Assembly (NCBI GenBank): GCA_902760765.1
Contig: CACWHO010000002.1
Span: 1 to 28,870 of the forward strand
Length of the DNA stretch: 28,870 bases
DNA from: an uncultured Eubacteriales bacterium
Lineage (GTDB): Bacteria; Bacillota; Clostridia; TANB77; CAG-508
Reading direction: 5' to 3'
Shown: positions 9,982-17,607 of the stretch, piece by piece
How positions within the stretch are numbered: position 1 is the first letter of the stretch
How the letters are laid out: every line of letters begins with the position of its first letter
Program-made: the position numbers and the translations under genes
Notes under the pieces: generated by a model
What the model was told of the DNA's origin: nothing
Seen by the model: only the letters and a program-made list of their open reading frames with translations
Database searches by the model: none

Positions 9982-10019
9982 ATCGAAAAATGTCAAATTT
10001 TGCGGTCAAAAGTTTATTA
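9982..10019 (+). promoter_or_regulatory. Putative activator/repressor site, copy 1 of a shared 38-bp element
   Basis: The units ATCGAAAAAT (9982-9991) and GTCAAATTTT (9992-10001), then GCGGTCAAAAG, lie 17 to 54 bp upstream of the perfect promoter at 10036. The block matches 25573-25610 at about 27 of 38 positions, keeping the 10-bp spacing of the two TCGA/TCAA units. Tandem sites one helical turn apart suit OmpR-type regulators. The units also resemble the Spo0A box (TGTCGAA). Which protein binds is unknown. Confidence 0.45.
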
Positions 10020-10035
10020 TTTTTTTAAAATAATA

Positions 10036-10064
10036 TTGACATGAACAAAAGATGATATTATAAT
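10036..10064 (+). promoter_or_regulatory. Perfect consensus sigma-A promoter with no gene behind it
   Basis: TTGACA (10036-10041), a 17-bp spacer and TATAAT (10059-10064) match the consensus at all twelve positions with ideal spacing. The upstream DNA is A/T-rich. The only reading frames downstream on this strand are antisense to the penicillin-binding protein gene. Confidence 0.75.
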
Positions 10065-10070
10065 CAAAAC

Positions 10071-10150
10071 AAATTTTATTCAAAAATATTAATTCAAAAT
10101 TATTCCAATAAAAAATTGGAATAAAATCAAATCCTTTATTCCAATTTTAT
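10071..10150 (+). ncRNA. Candidate small RNA of about 80 nt
   Basis: A transcript from the promoter at 10036-10064 would start near 10071. It would run through an unstructured A/U-rich 5' part and two overlapping hairpins (arms 10101-10109/10115-10123 and 10114-10125/10135-10146). It would end in the weak T-rich tract TTATAATTATTTT. No start codon with a following frame occurs before the hairpins. Existence is inferred from promoter strength, lack of an ORF, and the terminator; there is no recognised RNA family. Alternatively the promoter makes a longer antisense RNA to the 3' end of the PBP gene. Confidence 0.4.
10110..10146 (-). terminator. Terminator of the penicillin-binding protein gene, possibly bidirectional
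   Basis: AATTGGAATAAA (10114-10125) and TTTATTCCAATT (10135-10146) form a perfect 12-bp stem with a 9-nt loop. Read on the minus strand it is followed by Ts (complement of 10110-10113), and it starts 6 bases after the stop codon of the PBP gene. On the plus strand a weaker T-rich tract follows, so it may also end the candidate small RNA. Confidence 0.8.
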
Positions 10151-10152
10151 AA

Positions 10153-12381
10153 TTATTTTAATGTAACTTTTACAACGGTGCCAGCATCTACACTTGAACC
10201 TTTTGGTGGGTCTTGTGAAACTACAGTGCCTTTACCTTCAACACTTATATTTAAATTTGAATTTCGCAATTCAGTTGTGGCTTGGTACTTACCTTTTCCT
10301 GTTAAATCTGGAACAGTTGTTGTAACTCTTGAATCTTGGTCATATAGCATAATAATTGAATTTTTACTAAGTGTTGCACCAGGTTTTGGAACTTGGTCAA
10401 CTACAAGAGTAGCATTTTTGTCATTTTCTGTTGTTATTTTTGTAGTAAAGCCTTTATCTTTTAAAACTTTTTCAGCCTCTGTTATTGTTTTATTTCTAAC
10501 TTCAGGAACTGTAATTAAATCTTCATCATCTGTATTGTCAGCATCTGATGGAATTCCTAAATATGGTAAAATCTCAGATAGCATTTGTGATACAACAGGA
10601 CCTGCAAGTGTTCCACCTTGGTGATTACTTACAGGTGGTTTATATAAATTCAATAATAATACAACTTGAGTATCTTCAACAGGAGAAATTGCACAATATG
10701 TTGCAACATAACCGTTTTCAGGATGGTTTGGATTTGGTTCAGAAGTACCTGTTTTGCCTCCAACAGAATAGCCTGTTACTGCACCTCTAAATCCTGTACC
10801 ATTTTCAACAACTGAATACATCATTTCTTTCATTTCTTTAGCTGTTTCAGAAGATAATACTTGGCGAACTTCTTGTGTATCAATATTTGTAACTGCACCA
10901 GTATCAGTATTTGTAATTGACTTTACAATTCTTGGTTTCATTAAAACACCATCATTTGCAATTGCAGATATTGCTGTAATCATTTGAATAGGGGTTATAC
11001 TAAAACGTTGACCAAATGAATATGTTGCTCTTTCAATTGGTTTTACATCATTTTCATCCAAGAAAATTGATGATGCTTCACCATTTAAATCGATTCCAGT
11101 TTTATCAAAGAAACCGAAAGCTTTGTAATATTTATATAATGTGGATGTACCAATTCTTGCACCAAGTTGCATTAATGCAGGGTTGCAAGAATGTTCAAGC
11201 GCTTGTGTCAAAGTCTGTGAGCCATGAGAACCATCTGTTTTCCAGCAATTAATTCTTCTAACGCCATTAACAATTTCATAACCAGGGCAATTGAAATCAC
11301 CCTTAATGTTTGGCTTAGTTATATTTTCTTCTAATGCAGCTGATGCTGTTATTAATTTAAATACAGAGCCTGGTTCATATAACTCAGAAACAGATTTGTT
11401 TGACCACATTTTATAAATTGCATTTGCTTTTTCTTCGCTAGATAATGAATTATATGTTTTTGCAACTGTTTCATTTGGGGTAAATGGTTCATTTAAGTTA
11501 TAACTAGGGTAAGTTGCCATTGCTAAAATATCACCAGTTTTTGGGTTCATAACAATACAATCCCCACCATGTTCAATATTATTATTGTCAACAGCCTGTT
11601 TTAGATATTTTTCAACAATAGATTGAATGTAAAAATCTACTGTTAGTGTTAAGTCACTTCCATTTTCTGCAGGAATATAACTTTTTTCAGAATTTGGAAT
11701 TTCCGAACCACTAGAAGCTTTTGAACTTACAATTTTTCCAGGAGTACCTGATAATGTTGAATCCCAATAATTTTCGATTCCTGATAGACCTTGATTATCA
11801 CTTCCACAAGCACCTATAACTTGTGATAAAACACTTCCATTTGGATAATATCTTTTTGTATCTTCATCAATGTTTATTCCACTGGAAATTTCATTATCTT
11901 TTAACCATTTTTTTAATTCTTCAACTTTATCTTGTTCAACTTTTTTTGCGATAGTTTCAACTTGAGAACTACTATTAACCTTTTCTAGTGTTTCATTATA
12001 ATCTAGACTAAATAAATCAGAAAATTCTTTTGCAAGTTTTTCTTTCAATGCTGGAGTATCTTCAGATTTTTTGGCTTTGATATTTTCTGGGTTAATTGTA
12101 ATTGTGTCAACTGTTGCACTAGTGGCTAAAACCTTACCTGTTGAATCATATATTGAGCCTCTTTTAGGACTGATAATTTGATTTATTGATTGTTGGTTAA
12201 ATGCTCTTTCTTTTAAATAAGAACCTTCAACAAATTGTAAATAGGCAATTCTACCAATTAATAAAGCGAATGAAATAACAATTACAATAAATATTATACC
12301 TATTTTACGTATGTAATTTGAATTTTTTTTGATATTAATAATTTTTGAAGATTTTTTACTTTTTGTATTTTTTTTATTCAA
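10153..12381 (-). CDS. Class B penicillin-binding protein with two PASTA domains (SpoVD/PBP2x type)
   Basis: A membrane-anchored D,D-transpeptidase that cross-links peptidoglycan. The chosen start is TTG 12381, 7 nt after GGTG. An in-frame TTG at 12417 lies upstream of the probable transcription start and lacks a binding site. The 742-residue product has a lysine-rich cytoplasmic tail, one membrane segment (about 26-50, IGIIFIVIVISFALLIGRIA), and a dimerisation domain opening with the family motif around RGSIYD (about 95-100). The transpeptidase domain has S339-x-x-K342, S398-x-N400 and K543-T-G, all intact. Two C-terminal PASTA domains follow (about 618-680 and 682-742). The PASTA pair fits SpoVD (spore cortex) or PBP2x/FtsI (division); the sequence alone does not decide. 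It is transcribed alone, away from comM, and ends at its own terminator. Confidence 0.93.
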   Translation of the reverse strand: MNKKNTKSKKSSKIINIKKNSNYIRKIGIIFIVIVISFALLIGRIAYLQFVEGSYLKERAFNQQSINQIISPKRGSIYDSTGKVLATSATVDTITINPENIKAKKSEDTPALKEKLAKEFSDLFSLDYNETLEKVNSSSQVETIAKKVEQDKVEELKKWLKDNEISSGINIDEDTKRYYPNGSVLSQVIGACGSDNQGLSGIENYWDSTLSGTPGKIVSSKASSGSEIPNSEKSYIPAENGSDLTLTVDFYIQSIVEKYLKQAVDNNNIEHGGDCIVMNPKTGDILAMATYPSYNLNEPFTPNETVAKTYNSLSSEEKANAIYKMWSNKSVSELYEPGSVFKLITASAALEENITKPNIKGDFNCPGYEIVNGVRRINCWKTDGSHGSQTLTQALEHSCNPALMQLGARIGTSTLYKYYKAFGFFDKTGIDLNGEASSIFLDENDVKPIERATYSFGQRFSITPIQMITAISAIANDGVLMKPRIVKSITNTDTGAVTNIDTQEVRQVLSSETAKEMKEMMYSVVENGTGFRGAVTGYSVGGKTGTSEPNPNHPENGYVATYCAISPVEDTQVVLLLNLYKPPVSNHQGGTLAGPVVSQMLSEILPYLGIPSDADNTDDEDLITVPEVRNKTITEAEKVLKDKGFTTKITTENDKNATLVVDQVPKPGATLSKNSIIMLYDQDSRVTTTVPDLTGKGKYQATTELRNSNLNISVEGKGTVVSQDPPKGSSVDAGTVVKVTLK

Positions 12382-12418
12382 TATCTTCACCACTCTTTTG
12401 TTTAATTTATTTGACAAT

Positions 12419-12447
12419 ATTTTATATTAAAGAATAAGAAAAATCAA
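12419..12447 (-). promoter_or_regulatory. Probable promoter of the penicillin-binding protein gene
   Basis: On the minus strand, TTGATT (complement of 12442-12447), a 17-bp spacer, and TAAAAT (complement of 12419-12424). Transcription would start near 12412, which excludes the TTG at 12417 and supports the start at 12381. Confidence 0.45.
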
Positions 12448-12476
12448 TATTTAATTTTTAAAAAGGAAGGACAAAT

Positions 12477-14015
12477 ATGTTTTCAAATATAAAAACAATT
12501 TCATTAAATGGGATAAACGGAAATTTAATTGAAGTACAGACAGATATTTCAAGAGGATTACCAAACTTTGAAATAGTTGGCTTAGCAGATAAAAGTGTAA
12601 AAGAATCTAAAGAAAGAATAGAATCTGCAATAAAAAATACAAAAATAGAATTTCCAACCAGAAAAATAATAATAAATTTAGCACCCGCAAATATAAGAAA
12701 AGAAGGTACAAGTTACGACCTTCCAATTGCTATTGGAATATTAAAAGCAATGGGACTGATTAAAAATGATAAATTAGAAAATACAATTTTTATTGGAGAA
12801 TTGTCATTAGATGGAAACTTAAATCATGTAAATGGAGTATTGCCAATGTGCATTGAAGCATCAAAGCTTGGCATAAAAAGGGTAATCTTACCAAAATTAA
12901 ATGCAATAGAAGGTGCTGTTATAAAAAATATTGAAATAATAGGAACACAGAATTTATATGAGACAATTAATTACTTAAATGGTAATATAAAAATAGAAAA
13001 TACAAAATTCAATATTCAAAAAAATATAAATAATTTTAATAACATTAATGCAGATTTTGCTGATGTAAAAGGTCAAGAAAATGTAAAAAGAGCATTAGAA
13101 ATTGCAGCTGCAGGTGGTCATAATTGTATTTTGATTGGACCACCTGGAGCAGGAAAGACAATGCTAGCACAAAGAGTTTCTGGCATACTTCCTGATTTAA
13201 CGTTTGAAGAAGCAATAGAAGTCACGCAAATTCATAGTGTTGCAGGAATTTTAGATAGCAACACAGGTATTGTTTTAAATAGACCATTTAGAAGTCCACA
13301 TCATACTGCAACTATAAAGTCAATGATTGGTGGTGGACTAATTGCAAAACCAGGAGAGATAAGCCTTGCACATAATGGAGTTTTATTTTTAGATGAATTA
13401 ACTGAATTTAAAAAAGAGGTTTTAGAGGTTTTAAGAGAACCATTAGAAGATGGAAAAATTACGATATCAAGATTATATTCAAAAGTAGAGTTTCAGGCTA
13501 ATTTTATGTTAGTGGCAAGTATGAATCCATGCCCATGTGGCTATTATGGAAGCAATTTGAAAACTTGTAATTGTACACAAAATGCTATAAAAAAATACCT
13601 AAGCAAAATTAGTGGACCATTATTAGATAGAATTGATATTCAGGTAAATGTAAAACCATCAAAATTTGAAAAATTAGTTCAGAAGGAAAAGGGTGAAACA
13701 TCTGCACAAATAAAAAAGAGGGTAAATAAAGCAAGAAGAATTCAATATTTGAGATATAAAGACTATAATATATTTTCAAATTCACAATTAACACCTAAAT
13801 TAATAGAAAAATTTTGTAAATTGGATAATGAAGAAGAAAAAATATTAGAAGTTGCATTTAATAAATTTAGATTAACCACAAGAACATATGCAAAAATATT
13901 AAAAGTTGCAAGGACCATTGCTGATTTAGATGAAAAAGAAAACATTGAGATAAAGCACTTATTAGAGGCAATACAGTATAGAAATTTAGATAGAACAATT
14001 GGTGATTTAAAATGA
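12477..14015 (+). CDS. comM: ComM/YifB-family AAA+ ATPase (Mg-chelatase-like), competence-related helicase
   Basis: A 512-residue protein, full length for the family. In competent bacteria ComM is a hexameric helicase that extends heteroduplex during recombination of taken-up DNA. The start ATG 12477 follows AAGGAAGG (12463-12470). The N-terminal Lon-protease-like domain fills about residues 1-170 (GLPNFEIVGLADKSVKES, GELSLDG). The AAA+ core follows with Walker A GPPGAGKT (221-228) and Walker B VLFLDE (D306/E307). A conserved cysteine motif NPCPCGYYG and CNC is next, and the Mg-chelatase C-terminal domain (LLDRIDIQV to the end) closes the protein. Its stop overlaps the ATG of dprA by four bases (ATGA), so translation is coupled. 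A TTGACA at 12411-12416 could be its -35 box, but no good -10 box follows at the right distance. Confidence 0.95.
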   Translation: MFSNIKTISLNGINGNLIEVQTDISRGLPNFEIVGLADKSVKESKERIESAIKNTKIEFPTRKIIINLAPANIRKEGTSYDLPIAIGILKAMGLIKNDKLENTIFIGELSLDGNLNHVNGVLPMCIEASKLGIKRVILPKLNAIEGAVIKNIEIIGTQNLYETINYLNGNIKIENTKFNIQKNINNFNNINADFADVKGQENVKRALEIAAAGGHNCILIGPPGAGKTMLAQRVSGILPDLTFEEAIEVTQIHSVAGILDSNTGIVLNRPFRSPHHTATIKSMIGGGLIAKPGEISLAHNGVLFLDELTEFKKEVLEVLREPLEDGKITISRLYSKVEFQANFMLVASMNPCPCGYYGSNLKTCNCTQNAIKKYLSKISGPLLDRIDIQVNVKPSKFEKLVQKEKGETSAQIKKRVNKARRIQYLRYKDYNIFSNSQLTPKLIEKFCKLDNEEEKILEVAFNKFRLTTRTYAKILKVARTIADLDEKENIEIKHLLEAIQYRNLDRTIGDLK

Positions 14016-14866
14016 AAATAAATATAGAAAACGAAATATATCCTAAAGAACTAAGAAAAATAAAGAATCCTCCAAAAACACTAAATTTAATTGGTAACAT
14101 TGAATTATTAAAAACAAATGGAATTGCAGTTATTGGCTCTAGAAATTGTAGTAAATATGGCGAAAAAATGGCAAAGAAATTTGTAGAAGATTTAACCTGC
14201 TATAATTTAACAATAATAAGTGGTATGGCAAAAGGCATTGATTACATAGCACATGAAAGTTGTCTAAATTTAAATGGAAAAACAATTGCAGTTTTACCAT
14301 CAGGACTTAATAAGATATATCCTGAAGAGAACAAATTAATATTCCATAGAATTATTGAACAAGGAGGATTAGTAATAAGTGAGTATGACGAAAATACACA
14401 GGCAGACTCAAATAAATTCTTGGAAAGAAATAGAATTATAAGTGGACTTTCAATTGGAATATTAGTTGTAGAAGGAGGATATAGAAGCGGTACAAGTGTT
14501 ACAGCAAAAATTGGGGAAGAACAGGGTAAAAAAATATTTTGTGTTCCATCAAGTTTAGAAAACAGAAAAGGAATAACACCAAATAATCTAATAAAAAATG
14601 GAGCACAGCTTGTGACGTCTGCAGAAGACATTATAGAGAAATATGAAAAATTAAATTTAATAAAAATAGAAAAGAAAAGAGAAATATTTGTTGAGCCAGA
14701 ATATCAAGAAATTTTTAATATACTTAATACCATAGAAAAAATACATATAAATGAATTGACTAAAAAATTAAAAACAAATATAAAAGACATTTCTTCAAAA
14801 CTTATGATGCTAGAATTAAATGGCAAAATAGAAGAATTGCCCGGAAATTATTATAAAAGGATTTGA
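14012..14866 (+). CDS. dprA: DNA-processing protein DprA (Smf), RecA loader
   Basis: DprA binds incoming single-stranded DNA and loads RecA during transformation. The 284-residue product lacks a long N-terminal SAM domain. The Rossmann-fold core shows IGSRN (41-45), SGMAKGID (70-77), LPSGLNKIYP, the RNRIISGLS motif (139-147) and the VVEGGYRSGT nucleotide-fold motif (152-161). The C-terminal part (about 225-284) looks like the small winged-helix domain seen in many DprA proteins. The start ATG overlaps the comM stop, and yraN follows after 4 bases, so the three form an operon. All motifs are intact. Confidence 0.95.
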   Translation: MKINIENEIYPKELRKIKNPPKTLNLIGNIELLKTNGIAVIGSRNCSKYGEKMAKKFVEDLTCYNLTIISGMAKGIDYIAHESCLNLNGKTIAVLPSGLNKIYPEENKLIFHRIIEQGGLVISEYDENTQADSNKFLERNRIISGLSIGILVVEGGYRSGTSVTAKIGEEQGKKIFCVPSSLENRKGITPNNLIKNGAQLVTSAEDIIEKYEKLNLIKIEKKREIFVEPEYQEIFNILNTIEKIHINELTKKLKTNIKDISSKLMMLELNGKIEELPGNYYKRI

Positions 14867-14870
14867 AAAT

Positions 14871-15227
14871 ATGAATAAATACAATAAATTTTTAGGACAA
14901 ATTGGTGAAAATGTAGCATGTGAATACCTAAAAAGAAGAGGTTATAAAATATTACAAAGAAATTTCTCTTGTAAAAATGGGGAAATTGATATTATTTCAT
15001 ATAAAGATAAAAAAATAATTTTTATTGAAGTTAAAACAAGAACAAATTTAAAATATGGTAAACCAGTAGAAGCAATAGATAATGCTAAAAAAATACATAT
15101 CTATAATACTGCAAAATATTTTTTATATAAAAATAATTGTTTAGATAAAGAAATTAGATTTGATGCTATAGAAGTAATAATAAAAAATAAACAAGTATTT
15201 ATTAACCAAATAAAGCAAATATTATAA
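14871..15227 (+). CDS. yraN: YraN/UPF0102 family nuclease-like protein
   Basis: A 118-residue member of UPF0102, a restriction-endonuclease-like fold related to Holliday-junction resolvases; the biochemical role is not settled. The putative catalytic set is intact: E13 (GEN), E38-x-D40 in NGEIDII, and E53-x-K55 in FIEVKTR. ATG 14871 comes 4 bases after dprA and 9 nt after AAGGA (14857-14861). The comM-dprA-yraN order is common among Firmicutes and supports a role in DNA processing. No terminator is visible behind it. Confidence 0.92.
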   Translation: MNKYNKFLGQIGENVACEYLKRRGYKILQRNFSCKNGEIDIISYKDKKIIFIEVKTRTNLKYGKPVEAIDNAKKIHIYNTAKYFLYKNNCLDKEIRFDAIEVIIKNKQVFINQIKQIL

Positions 15228-15296
15228 AGTTATTAGATAATGGTTATGCTTTTTATAGTTTGTAATGCTGTGATATAAAATAATTGCATTATTAAG

Positions 15297-15325
15297 TTGA
15301 AAAAATAATTCTAAATTGCTATAAT
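15297..15325 (+). promoter_or_regulatory. Strong promoter of rsmA
   Basis: TTGAAA (15297-15302), a 17-bp spacer with TGC just before the -10, and a perfect TATAAT (15320-15325): an extended -10 promoter. It gives a leader of about 20 nt before the ATG at 15354. Confidence 0.75.
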
Positions 15326-15353
15326 AAAATAAATTTTGAAAAGGAAAAAGTTT

Positions 15354-16208
15354 ATGAGTAGTATTTTAGAAGAAACAAAATTTATAATGAAAAAATATAA
15401 TATAAGAGCAAGTAAACGACTTGGACAAAATTTCTTAATTGATGAAAATGTTGTAGAAACAATAGTTGATTGTAGCAATATTAATGAAGAAGATTTAGTT
15501 ATTGAAATTGGACCTGGACTTGGTACTTTAACAAGTAAATTAGTTGAGAAAGCTGGAAAGGTTATTTGCATTGAACTTGATAGCAAAATGATTACAATCT
15601 TAAAGGATAGATTTTTATTATATAAAAATTTTGAAGTAATAAATGATGATGTTTTAAAAGTTGATTTAAAAAGTTTAATAAAAGAAGAAAAAGCAAATGG
15701 CAAAATAAAAAAAGCAAAAATAGTTGCAAATTTACCATATTATATAACAACACCAATTATTATGAAATTATTGGAAGAAGAATTAGATTTAGAAAGTATA
15801 ACAATAATGATTCAAAAAGAAGTTGCAGATAGATTGGTTGCAATACCAGGAGATAAAAATACTGGAGCAATAACATATACAGTTTATTATTATGCATCAT
15901 CAGAAAAAATACTTGAAGTGCCAAATACCTCATTTATACCTGAACCAGAAGTTACATCTGAAGTAATAAAATTGAATATAAGGAAAGAGCCAGTAGTTAA
16001 AACACAAAATAAAGAAAAATTATTTAAAATAATAAAATGTGCTTTTATGCAAAAAAGGAAGACACTAGTAAATTCACTTTATAATGCAAAGATTTTACAA
16101 GATAAAAAACAGGGAATAGAAATTTTAAAAAAACTTAATATTGATGAAAATGTTAGACCTGAAGAACTTACAATAGAACAATTTGAAAATATTTCAAAAA
16201 ATCTCTAA
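15354..16208 (+). CDS. rsmA: 16S rRNA (adenine1518/1519-N6)-dimethyltransferase RsmA (KsgA)
   Basis: This enzyme uses S-adenosylmethionine to dimethylate two neighbouring adenines in helix 45 of 16S rRNA during 30S subunit maturation. The start ATG 15354 is 8 nt after AAGGA; an in-frame TTG at 15336 has no binding site and lies about at the transcript start. In the 284-residue product the family N-terminus ASKRLGQNFLID is at 19-30. SAM-binding EIGPGLGTLT is at 51-60, the acidic E in VICIELD at about 74, D98/D99, and the adenine-contacting NLPYY at 126-130. The C-terminal helical domain is present. Length and motifs are normal. It is a single gene with its own promoter. Confidence 0.96.
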   Translation: MSSILEETKFIMKKYNIRASKRLGQNFLIDENVVETIVDCSNINEEDLVIEIGPGLGTLTSKLVEKAGKVICIELDSKMITILKDRFLLYKNFEVINDDVLKVDLKSLIKEEKANGKIKKAKIVANLPYYITTPIIMKLLEEELDLESITIMIQKEVADRLVAIPGDKNTGAITYTVYYYASSEKILEVPNTSFIPEPEVTSEVIKLNIRKEPVVKTQNKEKLFKIIKCAFMQKRKTLVNSLYNAKILQDKKQGIEILKKLNIDENVRPEELTIEQFENISKNL

Positions 16209-16214
16209 TAATCA

Positions 16215-16243
16215 TTTAAATATTTCAGGAGATATGGTATAAT
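16215..16243 (+). promoter_or_regulatory. Promoter of the first sortase gene
   Basis: TTTAAA (16215-16220), a 17-bp spacer ending in TGG, and a perfect TATAAT (16238-16243). It is an extended -10 promoter; the weak -35 (4/6) is compensated by the TG element. The ribosome binding site AGGAGGAGG follows at 16264-16272. Confidence 0.65.
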
Positions 16244-16274
16244 AAAGTTGGTATATTATTGTAAGGAGGAGGAA

Positions 16275-17036
16275 ATGAATCAAATATTAATTTCTGAAAA
16301 AGTATATGTTACACCAGAATTAAAAAAGAAGAAAAAAGCATATAAATTTCATTTTGTTTTATCTATTCTTTTCGTATTTGCTTTAATTTCTTTCTACTTA
16401 TATACAGAATATGATAAAAATAAAGGAGTTGAAGCTTCAGAACAAATCTTTGAAGAAATGAACCAAACTTTAGCGGAAAATAAAGATAAAACAACAGCAA
16501 ATGAAGATATTCTTATGGTTGTGTTAGATGGAACAGAAGAAGACATAGAGCAAGTACAGCAACCACAAGAGGATGTACAACAACTAAATAAAAATGCTGA
16601 AATAGAGTCAAGCCCAAATGGATATCAATATAAAAGAATTGCAACTATAAGTATTCCAAAAATAAATGTGAACCTTGTTGTATTACAAGGAGTTACTGGG
16701 TCTAAAGAGGAAACAGCAGATTTATTAAAAATTTCTCCTGTAAAAATTCATGGATATGACCCAAACGAAGTTGGAAACTTTTGCATTGCTGGACATAATT
16801 ATAGAAATACAAAATTCTTTAGCAAAGTGCCAACACTTGTAGTTGGAGATACAGTTAAATTAACAGATTTGTCTGGTAGAACATTAACATATAGTGTTTA
16901 TGACAAACATAATGTAGACCCTAAAGACGTAAGAGATACAACACAATTAACAGGAGGAAAAAAAGAGCTAACATTAATTACATGTACAGATGATAACTCT
17001 AAAAGAGTTATTGTAAGGTGCAGAGAGGTAAAGTAA
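16275..17036 (+). CDS. Class D-like sortase, membrane-anchored
   Basis: A cysteine transpeptidase that cuts sorting signals and joins surface proteins to the cell wall or to each other. The start is ATG 16275, directly behind AGGAGGAGG; an upstream in-frame TTG (16248) would lie before the binding site. In the 253-residue product a lysine-rich cytoplasmic start precedes one membrane segment (about 26-45). A long polar, glutamine-rich stalk (46-118) leads to the sortase beta-barrel. The catalytic residues H174 (AGHNY), C237 (TLITC) and R244 (RVIVR) are all present. The single N-terminal membrane anchor and TLITC motif suggest class D or E. No substrate gene is adjacent. It ends at a terminator shared with the convergent regulator. 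Confidence 0.92.
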   Translation: MNQILISEKVYVTPELKKKKKAYKFHFVLSILFVFALISFYLYTEYDKNKGVEASEQIFEEMNQTLAENKDKTTANEDILMVVLDGTEEDIEQVQQPQEDVQQLNKNAEIESSPNGYQYKRIATISIPKINVNLVVLQGVTGSKEETADLLKISPVKIHGYDPNEVGNFCIAGHNYRNTKFFSKVPTLVVGDTVKLTDLSGRTLTYSVYDKHNVDPKDVRDTTQLTGGKKELTLITCTDDNSKRVIVRCREVK

Positions 17037-17052
17037 AAAAATTTATATAAAT

Positions 17053-17092
17053 AAACCCAAAATGTTATAAAAAATTTAACATTTTGGGTTTT
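17053..17092. terminator. Bidirectional terminator between the sortase and the XRE gene
   Basis: AAACCCAAAATGTT (17053-17066) and AACATTTTGGGTTT (17078-17091) form a perfect 14-bp stem with an 11-nt loop. Ts follow on the plus strand; on the minus strand the stem is followed by a mixed A/T tract. It sits between two convergent genes. Confidence 0.88.
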
Positions 17093-17111
17093 AATACATA
17101 ATAAATTTTTT

Positions 17112-17450
17112 TTATTTTTCATCGATATCTGATTCGGCAATTGTTTTAGCTACTTTATATATTAACTTTTGTTTTTCAGGAGATACACTTTTTATTAAAT
17201 CTGTAAATTCTTTGTCCAAGTAATTTTCAGAATTACTAGAAGCACCATTTAGTAAATATCCTTCAGAAACATCTAATAAAGAACAAATTTGATTTAATCT
17301 TTTTAAATTTATATGTGAACTTCCTCTTTCAACTCTACTTAAAAAAGCAACTGAAATATCAATTTGGTCAGCCAAATCTTCTTGAGTCATATTTTTTGCA
17401 AGCCTAGCTTGTTTTATTCTTGAACCTATAACACTATAATCTAATGCCAT
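17112..17450 (-). CDS. XRE-family transcriptional regulator, SinR-like layout
   Basis: The start ATG 17450 is 8 nt after AGGAAGG on the minus strand; an in-frame GTG at 17459 overlaps that binding site and is unlikely. The 112-residue product has an N-terminal helix-turn-helix of the Cro/CI type (about 7-62; IKQARLAKNMTQEDLADQID then VAFLSRVERGSSH). A short C-terminal helical part follows (80-112, KEFTDLIKSVSPEKQKLIYK) that may mediate dimer formation. This two-part layout and size resemble SinR-like regulators. A 12-bp palindrome sits in its own promoter, so self-repression is likely. Targets are not known; the divergent gene at 17608 is the nearest candidate. Confidence 0.9.
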   Translation of the reverse strand: MALDYSVIGSRIKQARLAKNMTQEDLADQIDISVAFLSRVERGSSHINLKRLNQICSLLDVSEGYLLNGASSNSENYLDKEFTDLIKSVSPEKQKLIYKVAKTIAESDIDEK

Positions 17451-17474
17451 ATAAATCACCTTCCTAATATTGAT

Positions 17475-17503
17475 AATATACCATTTAACTTATAAGTTTT
17501 GAA
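17475..17503 (-). promoter_or_regulatory. Extended -10 promoter of the XRE gene
   Basis: On the minus strand, TTCAAA (complement of 17498-17503), a 17-bp spacer ending in TGG, and TATATT (complement of 17475-17480). The spacer contains the palindrome at 17487-17498. Confidence 0.5.
17487..17498. promoter_or_regulatory. 12-bp palindrome, probable operator for the XRE regulator
   Basis: AACTTATAAGTT is a perfect palindrome between the -35 and -10 boxes of the XRE promoter, touching the -35. A dimeric repressor bound here would block RNA polymerase. It is about 45 bp from the divergent promoter at 17542. Function is inferred from position and symmetry. Confidence 0.5.
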
Positions 17504-17541
17504 GAAACTAAAAAATAAAAATTAACTGATAGATTTAAATA

Positions 17542-17570
17542 TTGCAAAATTTGATTAAATGGTGTATAAT
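17542..17570 (+). promoter_or_regulatory. Promoter of the unknown gene at 17608
   Basis: TTGCAA (17542-17547), a 17-bp spacer, and a perfect TATAAT (17565-17570). Confidence 0.6.
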
Positions 17571-17607
17571 AATGGCGTTTACATTAATACATTATATGGG
17601 AGTATGA

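Noticed and set aside
10178..10624. 148-codon plus-strand frame downstream of the perfect promoter at 10036
   Set aside because: It is fully antisense to the conserved PASTA and transpeptidase end of the PBP gene, has no ribosome binding site, and its hydrophobic, serine-rich product is what the reverse strand of such a gene gives.
12382..12417. Upstream TTG start (12417) for the penicillin-binding protein
   Set aside because: No binding site precedes it and it would lie upstream of the transcription start expected from the promoter at 12419-12447; TTG 12381 follows GGTG at proper spacing.
13006..14015. Possible use of TGA as tryptophan
   Set aside because: Tryptophan is encoded by TGG throughout, and TGA ends comM and dprA at the expected protein lengths.
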